The notes under the pieces were generated by a model. It was not told the DNA's origin, ran no database searches, and was given only the letters and a program-made list of their open reading frames with translations. 47,699 bases of DNA from JAVVRI01 sp036654795 (GTDB lineage Bacteria > Bacteroidota > Bacteroidia > Bacteroidales > Tannerellaceae). The position numbers and the translations under genes were made by a program. Where the stretch lies: the NCBI GenBank assembly GCA_036654795.1, contig JAVVRI010000003.1, positions 1-47,699 of the forward strand, read 5' to 3'. This document shows, one piece after another, positions 24,518 through 32,217 of the stretch; positions within the stretch are counted from its first letter, which is position 1; each line of letters opens with the position of its first letter.

Positions 24518-25764
24518 AAACGCGTAATCCCTGGGCTTGGATCCCCTCGCTCTATTTTGCTGAGGGGCTGCCTTATGTGGCCGTAATGACCCTCTCTGTT
24601 ATTATGTATAAACGATTGGATGTATCTAATACGGATATTGCTTTATATACTAGTTGGCTTTACTTTCCCTGGGTGATCAAACCACTCTGGAGTCCTTTTG
24701 TTGATCTCATTAAAACGAAACGTTGGTGGATTTACGTCATGCAACTCTTGATAGGAGGGGGGATGGCGGGCATCGCTTTTGTGCTGCCCGGCGATTTTTT
24801 TCTGCAATCCACCTTGGCTTTCTTTTGGCTGATGGCTTTTAGCTCCGCTACGCACGATATTGCTGCGGACGGCTTCTATATGTTGGGGCTGACGGAGGAG
24901 AAGCAGGCTTTTTTTATTGGTATTCGAAACACCTTTTATCGCGTGGCGATGATTGCGGGACAGGGGTTGCTGGTCATGTTGGCCGGCTATCTGGAGGTCA
25001 GCACCGGTCGGGTTCCATTTGCTTGGAGCATTACGTTTTTTGTGTTGGCTGGTACTTTTGTTGCTGCCTCCTTGTGGCACCGCTTTATTCTTCCTTATCC
25101 GGCAGTAGATACGCAGCGTACGGAAGTTACCCCCCGTACAATACTGACTGAGTTTGGACATACTTTTGCTGACTTTTTTCGAAAGAAAGGAATTGTGCCG
25201 GCACTTTTGTTTATGCTGACCTATCGTTTGGGAGAGTCTCAATTGGTGAAGTTGGCTTCTCCTTTCCTTCTGGATAGTCGGGAGATGGGCGGATTGGCGC
25301 TTTCTACGAGTCAGGTGGGCTTTATCTATGGCACGGTGGGGATGATTGCCCTAATGCTGGGCGGCGTGCTGGGCGGTATTGCAATAGCAGGAAAGGGGTT
25401 GAAGCATTGGCTGTGGCCGATGGCTTTGGCCATCTCTTTGCCCAATTTGGTTTATCTTTATATGGCAGCGACAGTGCCGGAAAATATATGGGTGATTAAT
25501 GCTTGTGTGGCTACGGAGCAGTTTGGGTATGGTTTTGGCTTTACGGCCTACACGATGTATCTTATGCTTTTCTCGGATGGCGCGTTCAAGACCTCTCATT
25601 ATGCTATTTGCACCGGCTTTATGGCGCTCGGAATGATGCTTCCGGGGATGATGTCGGGATGGATACAGGAACTACTGGGCTATCAGTCCTTCTTTGTCTG
25701 GGTAATGGTTTGTTGCGTTCCTGCTTTTCTGGTTATTCCGTTTCTGAAGTTCAAAGAAAATTAA
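24514..25764 (+). CDS. AmpG-like major facilitator permease
   Basis: 416-aa inner-membrane transporter with about twelve hydrophobic segments. The opening PWAWIPSLYFAEGLPYVAVM and the DLIKTKRWWI loop are typical of AmpG-type MFS permeases, which import anhydro-muropeptides for cell-wall recycling in Proteobacteria. Several other Bacteroidetes MFS paralogues share this signature, so muropeptide transport is likely but not proven. Coupling by a 4-bp overlap to an omega-amidase-like gene suggests an amide-containing substrate. Its stop codon overlaps the stop of the convergent sensor kinase gene, leaving no room for a terminator. Confidence 0.85.
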   Translation: MKTRNPWAWIPSLYFAEGLPYVAVMTLSVIMYKRLDVSNTDIALYTSWLYFPWVIKPLWSPFVDLIKTKRWWIYVMQLLIGGGMAGIAFVLPGDFFLQSTLAFFWLMAFSSATHDIAADGFYMLGLTEEKQAFFIGIRNTFYRVAMIAGQGLLVMLAGYLEVSTGRVPFAWSITFFVLAGTFVAASLWHRFILPYPAVDTQRTEVTPRTILTEFGHTFADFFRKKGIVPALLFMLTYRLGESQLVKLASPFLLDSREMGGLALSTSQVGFIYGTVGMIALMLGGVLGGIAIAGKGLKHWLWPMALAISLPNLVYLYMAATVPENIWVINACVATEQFGYGFGFTAYTMYLMLFSDGAFKTSHYAICTGFMALGMMLPGMMSGWIQELLGYQSFFVWVMVCCVPAFLVIPFLKFKEN

Positions 25765-27692
25765 ATACAAGTTTCTGTGATTGAGTAAGGGAGTTCGATG
25801 GTGAATCGGCTCCCTTTTCCAGCTTCAGACTTTAGGAGTATGCGTCCGTGAAAACGTTTAGCAATGACTTGACAGATGGAAAGCCCCAATCCTGTGCCTT
25901 GTACAAATTCATTTAGTTTGCTGAATCGTTCGAAGATAGCATTCTGTTTTTCTTTCGGAATGCCCAGTCCGGTGTCTTCCACATACATGTGAACCCTTTT
26001 TATTTCGGGACAATCCTGATAACCTATTTCGATGTATCCTGATTTGGTAAACTTGATAGCATTGTTTACGAAGTTGGTGAGCACCTGCGTTAACCGCAGT
26101 TTGTCGATGTTTATATAGATCGGATTTTCCGGAAGATGCTCGCGGAACTCTACTCCTTCAGGTATCATTACGCCTTGTGTACGATAAACGTTGTGTATAA
26201 GGTTTGTCAGATTTTCTAGCGTGAGCTTGAACGACATATGGCCGGACTCCATGCGCGAAAGATCCAGAATGTCATTGATTAGTTTTAGCAATAATTCGTT
26301 GTTGCTGCTAATTATTTCCGAATATTCCTCTTTCTCTTCCTGGGAAATATCTGTTCCCATGATTAAATTTGAGAAGCCAATGATGGCATTGAGCGGCGTA
26401 CGGATTTCGTGGCTCATGTTTGCCAAGAAAACCGACTTCATGTGGTCGGATTCTTTCGCTTTTTCCAAGGCTTCCGCCAAGGCCTCTTTCTCAAGAAGCA
26501 AATTCTTTTGGGCTGTTCGTCGTGCGTTTGTTTCGCGTATGTTTACAACGAAAAGGACGATGATGACGGCAAGCACGCTACTGATTGTGAGTAGGACTAG
26601 CATCCAGTACACGATTGGATGTTGTTCATTAAACAACTGTCTTAAAAGTATTGAGTTTTCCGGCAATGATTTTTTGTCAATATTCCAATGCTCTATCTCT
26701 CTATAGTCGAATACGTAGTTTTTGGCACTTTCTGTTACTTGGGGATAGGCTTGAACGGATTTACCTTTAAGTATTTCTGCTGCGCGATGAACAGCCTCTC
26801 TGGCCTGCGTCTCAAGTGAAGTTACATATCCGCCGACCAACTTCGTGTCATAGCCTAAATCTTTGTTATTGACCGTAAAGGAGGGCTTACTGCTGAATAG
26901 GCTTACGTTTGCCACTCGGAAATCACGTTTGGCTTGCAGATAATATTTATATTTGGCATTCTTGCTCATATACCAGTTTACAACGGCTCTATCTTCCTGA
27001 GTAGCTATAATATTAATACGGGTACTGTCGGGGCGGATAAAGTGGGGTTCTGTGTTTTGTGGACTCATATATTCTTCTGGAATGAAAATATGATTTTTAC
27101 TGTCTACTGTATATCCGGCTTCACTAAGCTGTTTATGTACATCCTTCTTGATCAAAATGTCCAAGAACGTGCTGTCGTGGAGCAGATATATACCAATAGT
27201 GCCTAGTAACTTCTCCATTAGGTGTACGTTCGTCAAATAATCAGGCTTATCCCAGAAACCGTTGAAATTTGTATGCGATTTTAATAGTCCCCAATTCGGA
27301 TAATTCACTCCCGAAAAGACAACTGGGACAGTAGCCGTGTAAGGGTGTCCACATTTCATTAGCGTATAGCTAGCCTGGTCTTCATTTACAAGAATAATTT
27401 CCGGCTTCCAATTGGCAATGGAATCTATGTATTTATACATATTAGCTTCTTCTTCCGGAGCTTTGTATTGGTCACAATTTAGATAAAAGGTTCGTATTTC
27501 AGACTGAATATTTTCTTCCTGAAAATCTTTTTCGATCAAACGATCGAAGTCTTTGTATGCCGAATAATCTGACTCGAATGAGTGAATGACCAATACACGA
27601 TACTTCTTATCATCCTTTTGGCATGACACGCAAACAACCACTGTGCATAGCAGTAATATTAGATATAAGTATTTTGTTAACTTCAAGTGCAT
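25761..27692 (-). CDS. Sensor histidine kinase with periplasmic ABC-substrate-binding-type domain
   Basis: 643-aa kinase from the chosen start. Layout: signal/anchor (residues 1-24, ending CVSC), a periplasmic sensor resembling the ABC-transporter substrate-binding (PF04392-type) fold (about 30-340), a membrane helix (359-384), a coiled coil, HisKA with His428 in MSHEIRTP, and HATPase_c with the N box (NNAIKF, near 543), G1 (DTGLGIP, near 573) and G2 (GTGLGLS). No receiver domain is fused and no response regulator gene is adjacent. The frame is open to 27776, but a consensus -7 box at 27711-27718 lies inside that extension, so ATG 27692 is preferred. The ligand is unknown. Confidence 0.88.
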   Translation of the reverse strand: MHLKLTKYLYLILLLCTVVVCVSCQKDDKKYRVLVIHSFESDYSAYKDFDRLIEKDFQEENIQSEIRTFYLNCDQYKAPEEEANMYKYIDSIANWKPEIILVNEDQASYTLMKCGHPYTATVPVVFSGVNYPNWGLLKSHTNFNGFWDKPDYLTNVHLMEKLLGTIGIYLLHDSTFLDILIKKDVHKQLSEAGYTVDSKNHIFIPEEYMSPQNTEPHFIRPDSTRINIIATQEDRAVVNWYMSKNAKYKYYLQAKRDFRVANVSLFSSKPSFTVNNKDLGYDTKLVGGYVTSLETQAREAVHRAAEILKGKSVQAYPQVTESAKNYVFDYREIEHWNIDKKSLPENSILLRQLFNEQHPIVYWMLVLLTISSVLAVIIVLFVVNIRETNARRTAQKNLLLEKEALAEALEKAKESDHMKSVFLANMSHEIRTPLNAIIGFSNLIMGTDISQEEKEEYSEIISSNNELLLKLINDILDLSRMESGHMSFKLTLENLTNLIHNVYRTQGVMIPEGVEFREHLPENPIYINIDKLRLTQVLTNFVNNAIKFTKSGYIEIGYQDCPEIKRVHMYVEDTGLGIPKEKQNAIFERFSKLNEFVQGTGLGLSICQVIAKRFHGRILLKSEAGKGSRFTIELPYSITETCI

Positions 27693-27710
27693 TCTTTTTA
27701 TATATCTCTG

Positions 27711-27718
27711 CAAACATA
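27711..27718 (-). promoter_or_regulatory. -7 box of the sensor kinase gene
   Basis: CAAACATA reads TATGTTTG on the minus strand, 19 nt upstream of the ATG at 27692. It decides the start of the kinase gene. Confidence 0.55.
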
Positions 27719-27785
27719 TTGAAAAATAATGAATATCAATAGTGCGATAGGAATTATTTGTGTGTTGTTCACGCAAAATAATTAA

Positions 27786-27821
27786 AAAAGCGATTGCTGA
27801 ACTAGTTCAACAATCGCTTTT
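27786..27821 (-). terminator. Terminator of dnaK
   Basis: AAAAGCGATTG pairs with CAATCGCTTTT; the loop itself contains the palindrome TGAACTAGTTCA. It lies about 20 nt past the dnaK stop on the minus strand and is followed by T residues. Confidence 0.88.
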
Positions 27822-27841
27822 CATTAATCCGTATGGATAAC

Positions 27842-29764
27842 TTACTTCACCTCTTCAAAATCTACATCGGTTACTCCACCATCTTGCTTTTTGTCATTAC
27901 CCGTGTTGCCACCAGCTTGTTGACCAAAGTCAGGACCCGGTTGTGCTCCGCCTTGTGCACCACCTTGTGCGTTGTACATTTCCTGGCTTGCTGCTTGGAA
28001 TACCGTATTTAACTCAGCTGTTGCTGCGTCAATGGCATTGATGTCTTGCGCCTTGTGAGCTTCTTTCAACTTAGAAAGAGCTGCTTCGATTGGAGCTTTC
28101 TTGTCGGCTGGCAATTTGTCACCCAGATCAGTCAGTTGTTTTTCTGTTTGGAAAATAAGACTATCTGCATGATTTAGTTTGTCGATGCGTTCTTTTTCTT
28201 TCTTATCGGTTTCTGCGTTAGCAGCTGCTTCATCTTTCATCCGTCTTACTTCGTCGTCACTTAGGCCGCTGGAAGCTTCAATGCGGATACGTTGTTCCTT
28301 ACCGGTTGCCTTGTCTTTTGCCGATACGTTCAGAATGCCGTTTGCATCAATATCGAACGTTACTTCGATTTGTGGCACACCGCGCTGTGCGGCAGGTATA
28401 CCGTCCAGATTGAAACGTCCGATGGATTTATTATCCTTAGCTAAGGAACGTTCACCCTGCAAGATATGAATCTCTACTGAAGGCTGATTGTCTACTGCCG
28501 TAGTGAAAGATTCTGATTTCTTAGTAGGAATGGTTGTGTTCGATTCGATTAGTTTTGTCATCACTCCACCCATAGTCTCAATACCAAGTGACAGAGGGGT
28601 TACGTCCAACAACAGCACGTCCTTCACTTCACCACTTAATACACCTCCCTGAATGGCAGCACCAACGGCTACTACTTCGTCAGGATTTACACCTTTTGAC
28701 GGTGCTTTGCCGAAGAATTTCTCAACAATCGTTTGAATAGCAGGAATACGGGTAGAACCACCTACTAAAATTACTTCGTCAATGTCAGATGTGCTCAGAC
28801 CTGCGTCGCTCAGCGATTTGCGGCAAGGCTCAATACATGCTTGAATTAAAACGTCAGCCAGTTGTTCAAACTTAGCACGTGTCAGTGTCTTAACTAAGTG
28901 CTTTGGAATGCCGTTTACCGGCATAATATACGGCAGGTTGATTTCTGTGCTTGTTGTGCTTGATAGTTCTATTTTTGCTTTCTCGGCAGCTTCTTTCAAA
29001 CGTTGTAATGCCATCGGGTCTTTACGTAGATCAATGCCTTCTTCGCGTTGGAACTCTTCTGCCAACCAGTCGATGATTACGTGGTCGAAGTCGTCACCAC
29101 CCAAGTGTGTGTCGCCATTGGTTGATTTTACTTCAAATACACCATCACCCAATTCAAGAATTGAGATATCGAACGTACCACCACCTAAGTCGAATACGGC
29201 GATTTTCATATCTCTAGAAGTCTTGTCCAATCCGTATGCCAAAGATGCGGCAGTCGGTTCGTTAACGATACGACGAACGTTTAAACCGGCAATCTCGCCA
29301 GCTTCTTTTGTTGCCTGGCGTTGTGCATCGCTAAAATAAGCAGGCACAGTGATTACGGCATCTGTGACTTCCTGTCCCAGATAGTCTTCAGCCGTTTTCT
29401 TCATTTTCTGAAGTACCATTGCTGATATTTCCTGAGGTGTATAAAGACGTCCGTCAATATCTACACGAGGAGTATTGTTTTCACCACGTACTACCTTATA
29501 GGGTACACGGTTTACCTCTTTTTGTACTTGGTCGAACGATTCGCCCATAAAACGTTTGATAGAGAAAATCGTTTTTTCAGGATTGGTGATAGCCTGACGT
29601 TTTGCCGGATCACCTACCTTACGTTCGCCTCCTTCAATAAATGCTACGATAGAAGGAGTTGTTCTTTTACCTTCGCTGTTTGTAATCACAACCGGTTCGT
29701 TACCTTCCAATACAGCTACGCAAGAGTTGGTTGTTCCTAAGTCGATACCAATAATTTTTCCCAT
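27842..29764 (-). CDS. dnaK: Molecular chaperone DnaK (Hsp70)
   Basis: 640-aa Hsp70. The ATPase domain (1-about 380) starts with GIDLGTTNSCVAV and includes the phosphate-2 loop FDLGGGTFDISI and ILVGGSTRIP. The linker DVLLLDVTPLSLGIET leads into the substrate-binding domain. The C-terminal helical lid ends in a flexible Gly/Gln-rich tail and the EEVK-type end GGVTDVDFEEVK. It folds and refolds proteins with DnaJ and GrpE, whose genes are not in this window. The gene is monocistronic: a terminator follows, and upstream is the terminator of rng plus a sigma-54-like promoter at 29834-29849. Confidence 0.98.
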   Translation of the reverse strand: MGKIIGIDLGTTNSCVAVLEGNEPVVITNSEGKRTTPSIVAFIEGGERKVGDPAKRQAITNPEKTIFSIKRFMGESFDQVQKEVNRVPYKVVRGENNTPRVDIDGRLYTPQEISAMVLQKMKKTAEDYLGQEVTDAVITVPAYFSDAQRQATKEAGEIAGLNVRRIVNEPTAASLAYGLDKTSRDMKIAVFDLGGGTFDISILELGDGVFEVKSTNGDTHLGGDDFDHVIIDWLAEEFQREEGIDLRKDPMALQRLKEAAEKAKIELSSTTSTEINLPYIMPVNGIPKHLVKTLTRAKFEQLADVLIQACIEPCRKSLSDAGLSTSDIDEVILVGGSTRIPAIQTIVEKFFGKAPSKGVNPDEVVAVGAAIQGGVLSGEVKDVLLLDVTPLSLGIETMGGVMTKLIESNTTIPTKKSESFTTAVDNQPSVEIHILQGERSLAKDNKSIGRFNLDGIPAAQRGVPQIEVTFDIDANGILNVSAKDKATGKEQRIRIEASSGLSDDEVRRMKDEAAANAETDKKEKERIDKLNHADSLIFQTEKQLTDLGDKLPADKKAPIEAALSKLKEAHKAQDINAIDAATAELNTVFQAASQEMYNAQGGAQGGAQPGPDFGQQAGGNTGNDKKQDGGVTDVDFEEVK

Positions 29765-29833
29765 AATGCTTACTATTTTAATTGTTCTAATTCTATATTT
29801 ATCGTCCTTGTTCGGTCGAATTACTGAGTAATC

Positions 29834-29849
29834 AACAAATGACGTGCCA
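29834..29849 (-). promoter_or_regulatory. Sigma-54-like -24/-12 promoter upstream of dnaK
   Basis: The minus strand reads TGGCACG-TCAT-TTGTT. Against the RpoN consensus TGGCACG-N4-TTGC(A/T) only the C of the -12 GC is changed, and the GG-to-G spacing is exact. It would start transcription near 29824, about 60 nt before the dnaK ATG. No TAnnTTTG box was seen in this leader. Confidence 0.5.
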
Positions 29850-29922
29850 AAGTTGTTCAGTAAGTATATCTGGAATTTTGTTGTCAGAATTTATGCCAAT
29901 ACGTCAGAAAGGTGGGAAAGCA

Positions 29923-29958
29923 AAAGCCCCGGAACAGTACTAAACTGTCCGGGGCTTT
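29923..29958 (-). terminator. Terminator of rng
   Basis: AAAGCCCCGG and ACAGT pair with ACTGT and CCGGGGCTTT around a 5-nt loop with one bulged A. It starts five bases after the rng stop on the minus strand. Confidence 0.92.
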
Positions 29959-29962
29959 GCCG

Positions 29963-31534
29963 TTACTTAATTTCTATTTCTTCTTTCATGTCGAGCTCAT
30001 TCTTGTCGGAATCATAAAATTTATATTCCAAAAAGGCCAGACTCTGATTGGGTATCACCTTCATGCCGCGTGTGTATTTTAATTTCCACTGCCAACCTAA
30101 AGGAAAGATCCCTTTATTCACATAAGCTGCAACATAAGGATGTACGTGCAGGGTGAATTTCTTCACATTGTGTTTGCTTACTAAACAATCAATTTTACCT
30201 TCTAAGCTGTCCGTAAATAGGATTGAAGGTTTTACCGTTCCTGTTCCAAAACAAGTTGGGCAGTTTTCTGAGGTCTCTACGTCCATTGCTGGGCGTACTC
30301 TTTGGCGGGTGATTTGCATCAATCCAAATTTGCTCAATGGCAGAATGTTGTGCTTGGCCCGGTCGGATGCCATTACTTTTGTCATGTGTTCAAACAGTTT
30401 TTGCCTGTTGGATGCTTCCGCCATGTCAATATAGTCTACAACGATAATACCACCCATATCCCGAAGGCGTAATTGGCGGGCAATCTCGTCTGCAGCTGCG
30501 GTGTTTACGTCTATAGCCGTTTTTTCTTGGGCGTCGCTTCCTTTTGAGCGATTGCCACTGTTTACGTCTATCACATGCATCGCTTCCGTATGCTCAATAA
30601 TCAGGTAGGCTCCACTTTTGTAAGTGACAGTCCGTCCGAACAACGATTTTATCTGTTTTGTTATTGCGAAATTGTCGAAGATAGGAAGTTCTCCGGTGTA
30701 AAACTGTACAATTTCTTCCCGTCCGGGAGCAATCAGACTTACATAATCGCGTAAGTTGTTATAGACGTCTTTGTCATTCACATGAATGTTTTGAAAAGAG
30801 GGGTTGAATATGTCTCGTAGCAAAGCAACTGTACGTGCTGTTTCCTCATAAATAATGGAGGGCACTTTGGCTTTTGGCACTTTAACAATATTGTCTTCCC
30901 ATCGTTTCAGTAATGTCCTTAATTCATGGTCGAGTTCGGCAACACGTTTGCCTTCGGAAGAGGTACGAACAATTACGCTGAAATTCTTAGGCTTAATACT
31001 TTGTATTAGCTGGCGTAACCGAGCACGTTCCTCGCTCGATTTGATCTTTGTGGAGACTGAAACCTTATCGGCAAAGGGGATAAGTACGATGTATCTTCCT
31101 GCAAATGAAAGCTCGGAAGTTAACCTTGGACCTTTTGTTGAAATTGGTTCTTTAGCAATTTGCACCAATACCTCTTGTCCTACTTTTAGTATGTTACTGA
31201 TGCTTCCTTCTTTTTCTATTTCGGGAAGAATCTGTAATTTAGAGAGCGATGTTATCTTTTTCGGATCGCTAAATACTTGTTTTAGATACTTTTGTTGGGT
31301 ATTGAAGTTCGGACCTAAGTCCAGATAGTGAAGAAATGCATCCTTCTTATAACCTACATCAATGAACGCAGCGTTTAGCCCCGGCATCAGTTTTTTAACT
31401 TTACCAAGATAGATATCTCCTACTGCAAACGAAACGTTGCGAGCTTCTTTTTGAAGTTCGACAAGGTTTTTGTCTTCCAATACGGCGATAGATACCTCTT
31501 GAGGCTGTACGTCAACTACTAATTCACTAATCAC
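29963..31534 (-). CDS. rng: Ribonuclease E/G family (RNase G)
   Basis: 523-aa endoribonuclease for rRNA maturation and mRNA decay. An S1-like RNA-binding domain covers about residues 35-125 (GDIYLGKVKKLMPGLNAAFIDVG). The catalytic DNase I-like region carries VIDVNSGNRSKG and IIVVDYIDM with the magnesium-binding aspartates. The zinc-link CPTC follows in ENCPTCFGTG, near 415-420. The length, without the long C-terminal scaffold of RNase E, fits RNase G. It lies downstream of HU and a 29-codon basic ORF on the same strand, but a strong hairpin (31574-31613) between them can attenuate read-through. A terminator follows immediately. Confidence 0.95.
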   Translation of the reverse strand: MISELVVDVQPQEVSIAVLEDKNLVELQKEARNVSFAVGDIYLGKVKKLMPGLNAAFIDVGYKKDAFLHYLDLGPNFNTQQKYLKQVFSDPKKITSLSKLQILPEIEKEGSISNILKVGQEVLVQIAKEPISTKGPRLTSELSFAGRYIVLIPFADKVSVSTKIKSSEERARLRQLIQSIKPKNFSVIVRTSSEGKRVAELDHELRTLLKRWEDNIVKVPKAKVPSIIYEETARTVALLRDIFNPSFQNIHVNDKDVYNNLRDYVSLIAPGREEIVQFYTGELPIFDNFAITKQIKSLFGRTVTYKSGAYLIIEHTEAMHVIDVNSGNRSKGSDAQEKTAIDVNTAAADEIARQLRLRDMGGIIVVDYIDMAEASNRQKLFEHMTKVMASDRAKHNILPLSKFGLMQITRQRVRPAMDVETSENCPTCFGTGTVKPSILFTDSLEGKIDCLVSKHNVKKFTLHVHPYVAAYVNKGIFPLGWQWKLKYTRGMKVIPNQSLAFLEYKFYDSDKNELDMKEEIEIK

Positions 31535-31573
31535 AATAAGAGGGATTTTTTAATGAGACCTTATAAAATACGC

Positions 31574-31613
31574 AAAGAACAAACTTAAAAGGTCACTATT
31601 AAGTTTGTTCTTT
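31574..31613 (-). terminator. Hairpin between the small basic ORF and rng
   Basis: AAAGAACAAACTTAA pairs perfectly over 15 bp with TTAAGTTTGTTCTTT around a 10-nt loop. It follows the 29-codon ORF by 17 bp and precedes rng by 40 bp, so it may be a terminator, an attenuator or an RNA-processing site. Confidence 0.7.
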
Positions 31614-31630
31614 AGAGTTTTGATTTAGAC

Positions 31631-31720
31631 TTATTTTTTCTTATGTCTATTCTTTTTCAGTCTCTTTTTGCGCTTGTGCGTAGACATTTTATGTCTCTTT
31701 CTTTTTTTTCCGCTTGGCAT
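31631..31720 (-). CDS. 29-residue very basic protein, AURKAIP1/COX24 (bS22/mS38)-like
   Basis: The minus strand encodes a 29-aa protein opening MPSGKKRKRHKMSTHKRKK and continuing in Lys, Arg and His to the stop at 31631-31633. The composition and the KKRxKRHKM...HKRKKRL pattern resemble the tiny AURKAIP1/COX24-domain ribosomal proteins (bS22 in mycobacteria, mS38 in mitochondria). Near-identical ORFs are, from memory, common in Bacteroidetes. A role at the ribosome is therefore likely but inferred. The gene lies 36 bp after HU on the same strand and is followed by a 15-bp hairpin. It is too short for most ORF callers. Confidence 0.75.
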   Translation of the reverse strand: MPSGKKRKRHKMSTHKRKKRLKKNRHKKK

Positions 31721-31756
31721 CGTTTTTTGATTTTAAATTAAACGTATAATAAATAA

Positions 31757-32029
31757 TTACTTAACTTCGTTCAAGAACGTTTTAGCAGGCTTAAACGAAG
31801 GAATGTTGTGTTCTGGAATAATGATAGTCGTGTTTTTGGAAATATTCCGAGCTGTTTTTTGAGCTCTTTTTTTAATCACGAAACTCCCGAATCCTCTCAG
31901 GTAAACATTTTCATTTTGCGACAACGAGTCTTTTACGATATCCATAAAGGATTCGACACTTGCCAATACCGTCGTTTTGTCAATCCCGGTACTTTTTGAA
32001 ATTTCGCTAACAATATCTGCTTTAGTCAT
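31757..32029 (-). CDS. HU/IHF-family DNA-binding protein
   Basis: 90-aa histone-like protein. The N-terminal helical dimerisation part (MTKADIVSEISKSTGIDK, then VESFMDIVKDSL) is followed by the beta arm and the conserved GFGSFVIKKRAQKTARN. The usual DNA-intercalating proline would lie in IPEHNIPSFKPAK. It bends and compacts DNA as a dimer. The C-terminal PSFKPAKTFLNEVK is standard for the family. It has a -7 box at 32077-32084 and probably shares a transcript with the 29-aa basic protein downstream. Bacteroidales carry several HU paralogues, and I cannot tell which this is. Confidence 0.94.
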   Translation of the reverse strand: MTKADIVSEISKSTGIDKTTVLASVESFMDIVKDSLSQNENVYLRGFGSFVIKKRAQKTARNISKNTTIIIPEHNIPSFKPAKTFLNEVK

Positions 32030-32076
32030 GTCTATAAATTAATTAATTGATTTGGGCCTATTAATTTTTTGGAATG

Positions 32077-32084
32077 CAAATATA
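32077..32084 (-). promoter_or_regulatory. -7 box of the HU gene
   Basis: CAAATATA reads TATATTTG on the minus strand, 47 nt before the start codon. Confidence 0.6.
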
Positions 32085-32162
32085 TAGCTTTTTATTTAAG
32101 TGGAAAAAGAATTGACATCCAATTTTTCACAAAAACATTCCTGATAATTCGTTATAACTGTG

Positions 32163-32170
32163 TATGTTTG
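32163..32170 (+). promoter_or_regulatory. -7 box of mutY
   Basis: TATGTTTG fits TAnnTTTG. It contains the first in-frame ATG (32164), so that ATG is promoter sequence and the real start is the later one at 32218. Confidence 0.55.
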
Positions 32171-32217
32171 CAGTTATCAATGGGTTAAGTGGAATAAATG
32201 AATATAAAATAACTGCT

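Noticed and set aside
32164..32217. Upstream ATG of mutY
   Set aside because: It is part of the -7 box TATGTTTG and would be outside the transcript.
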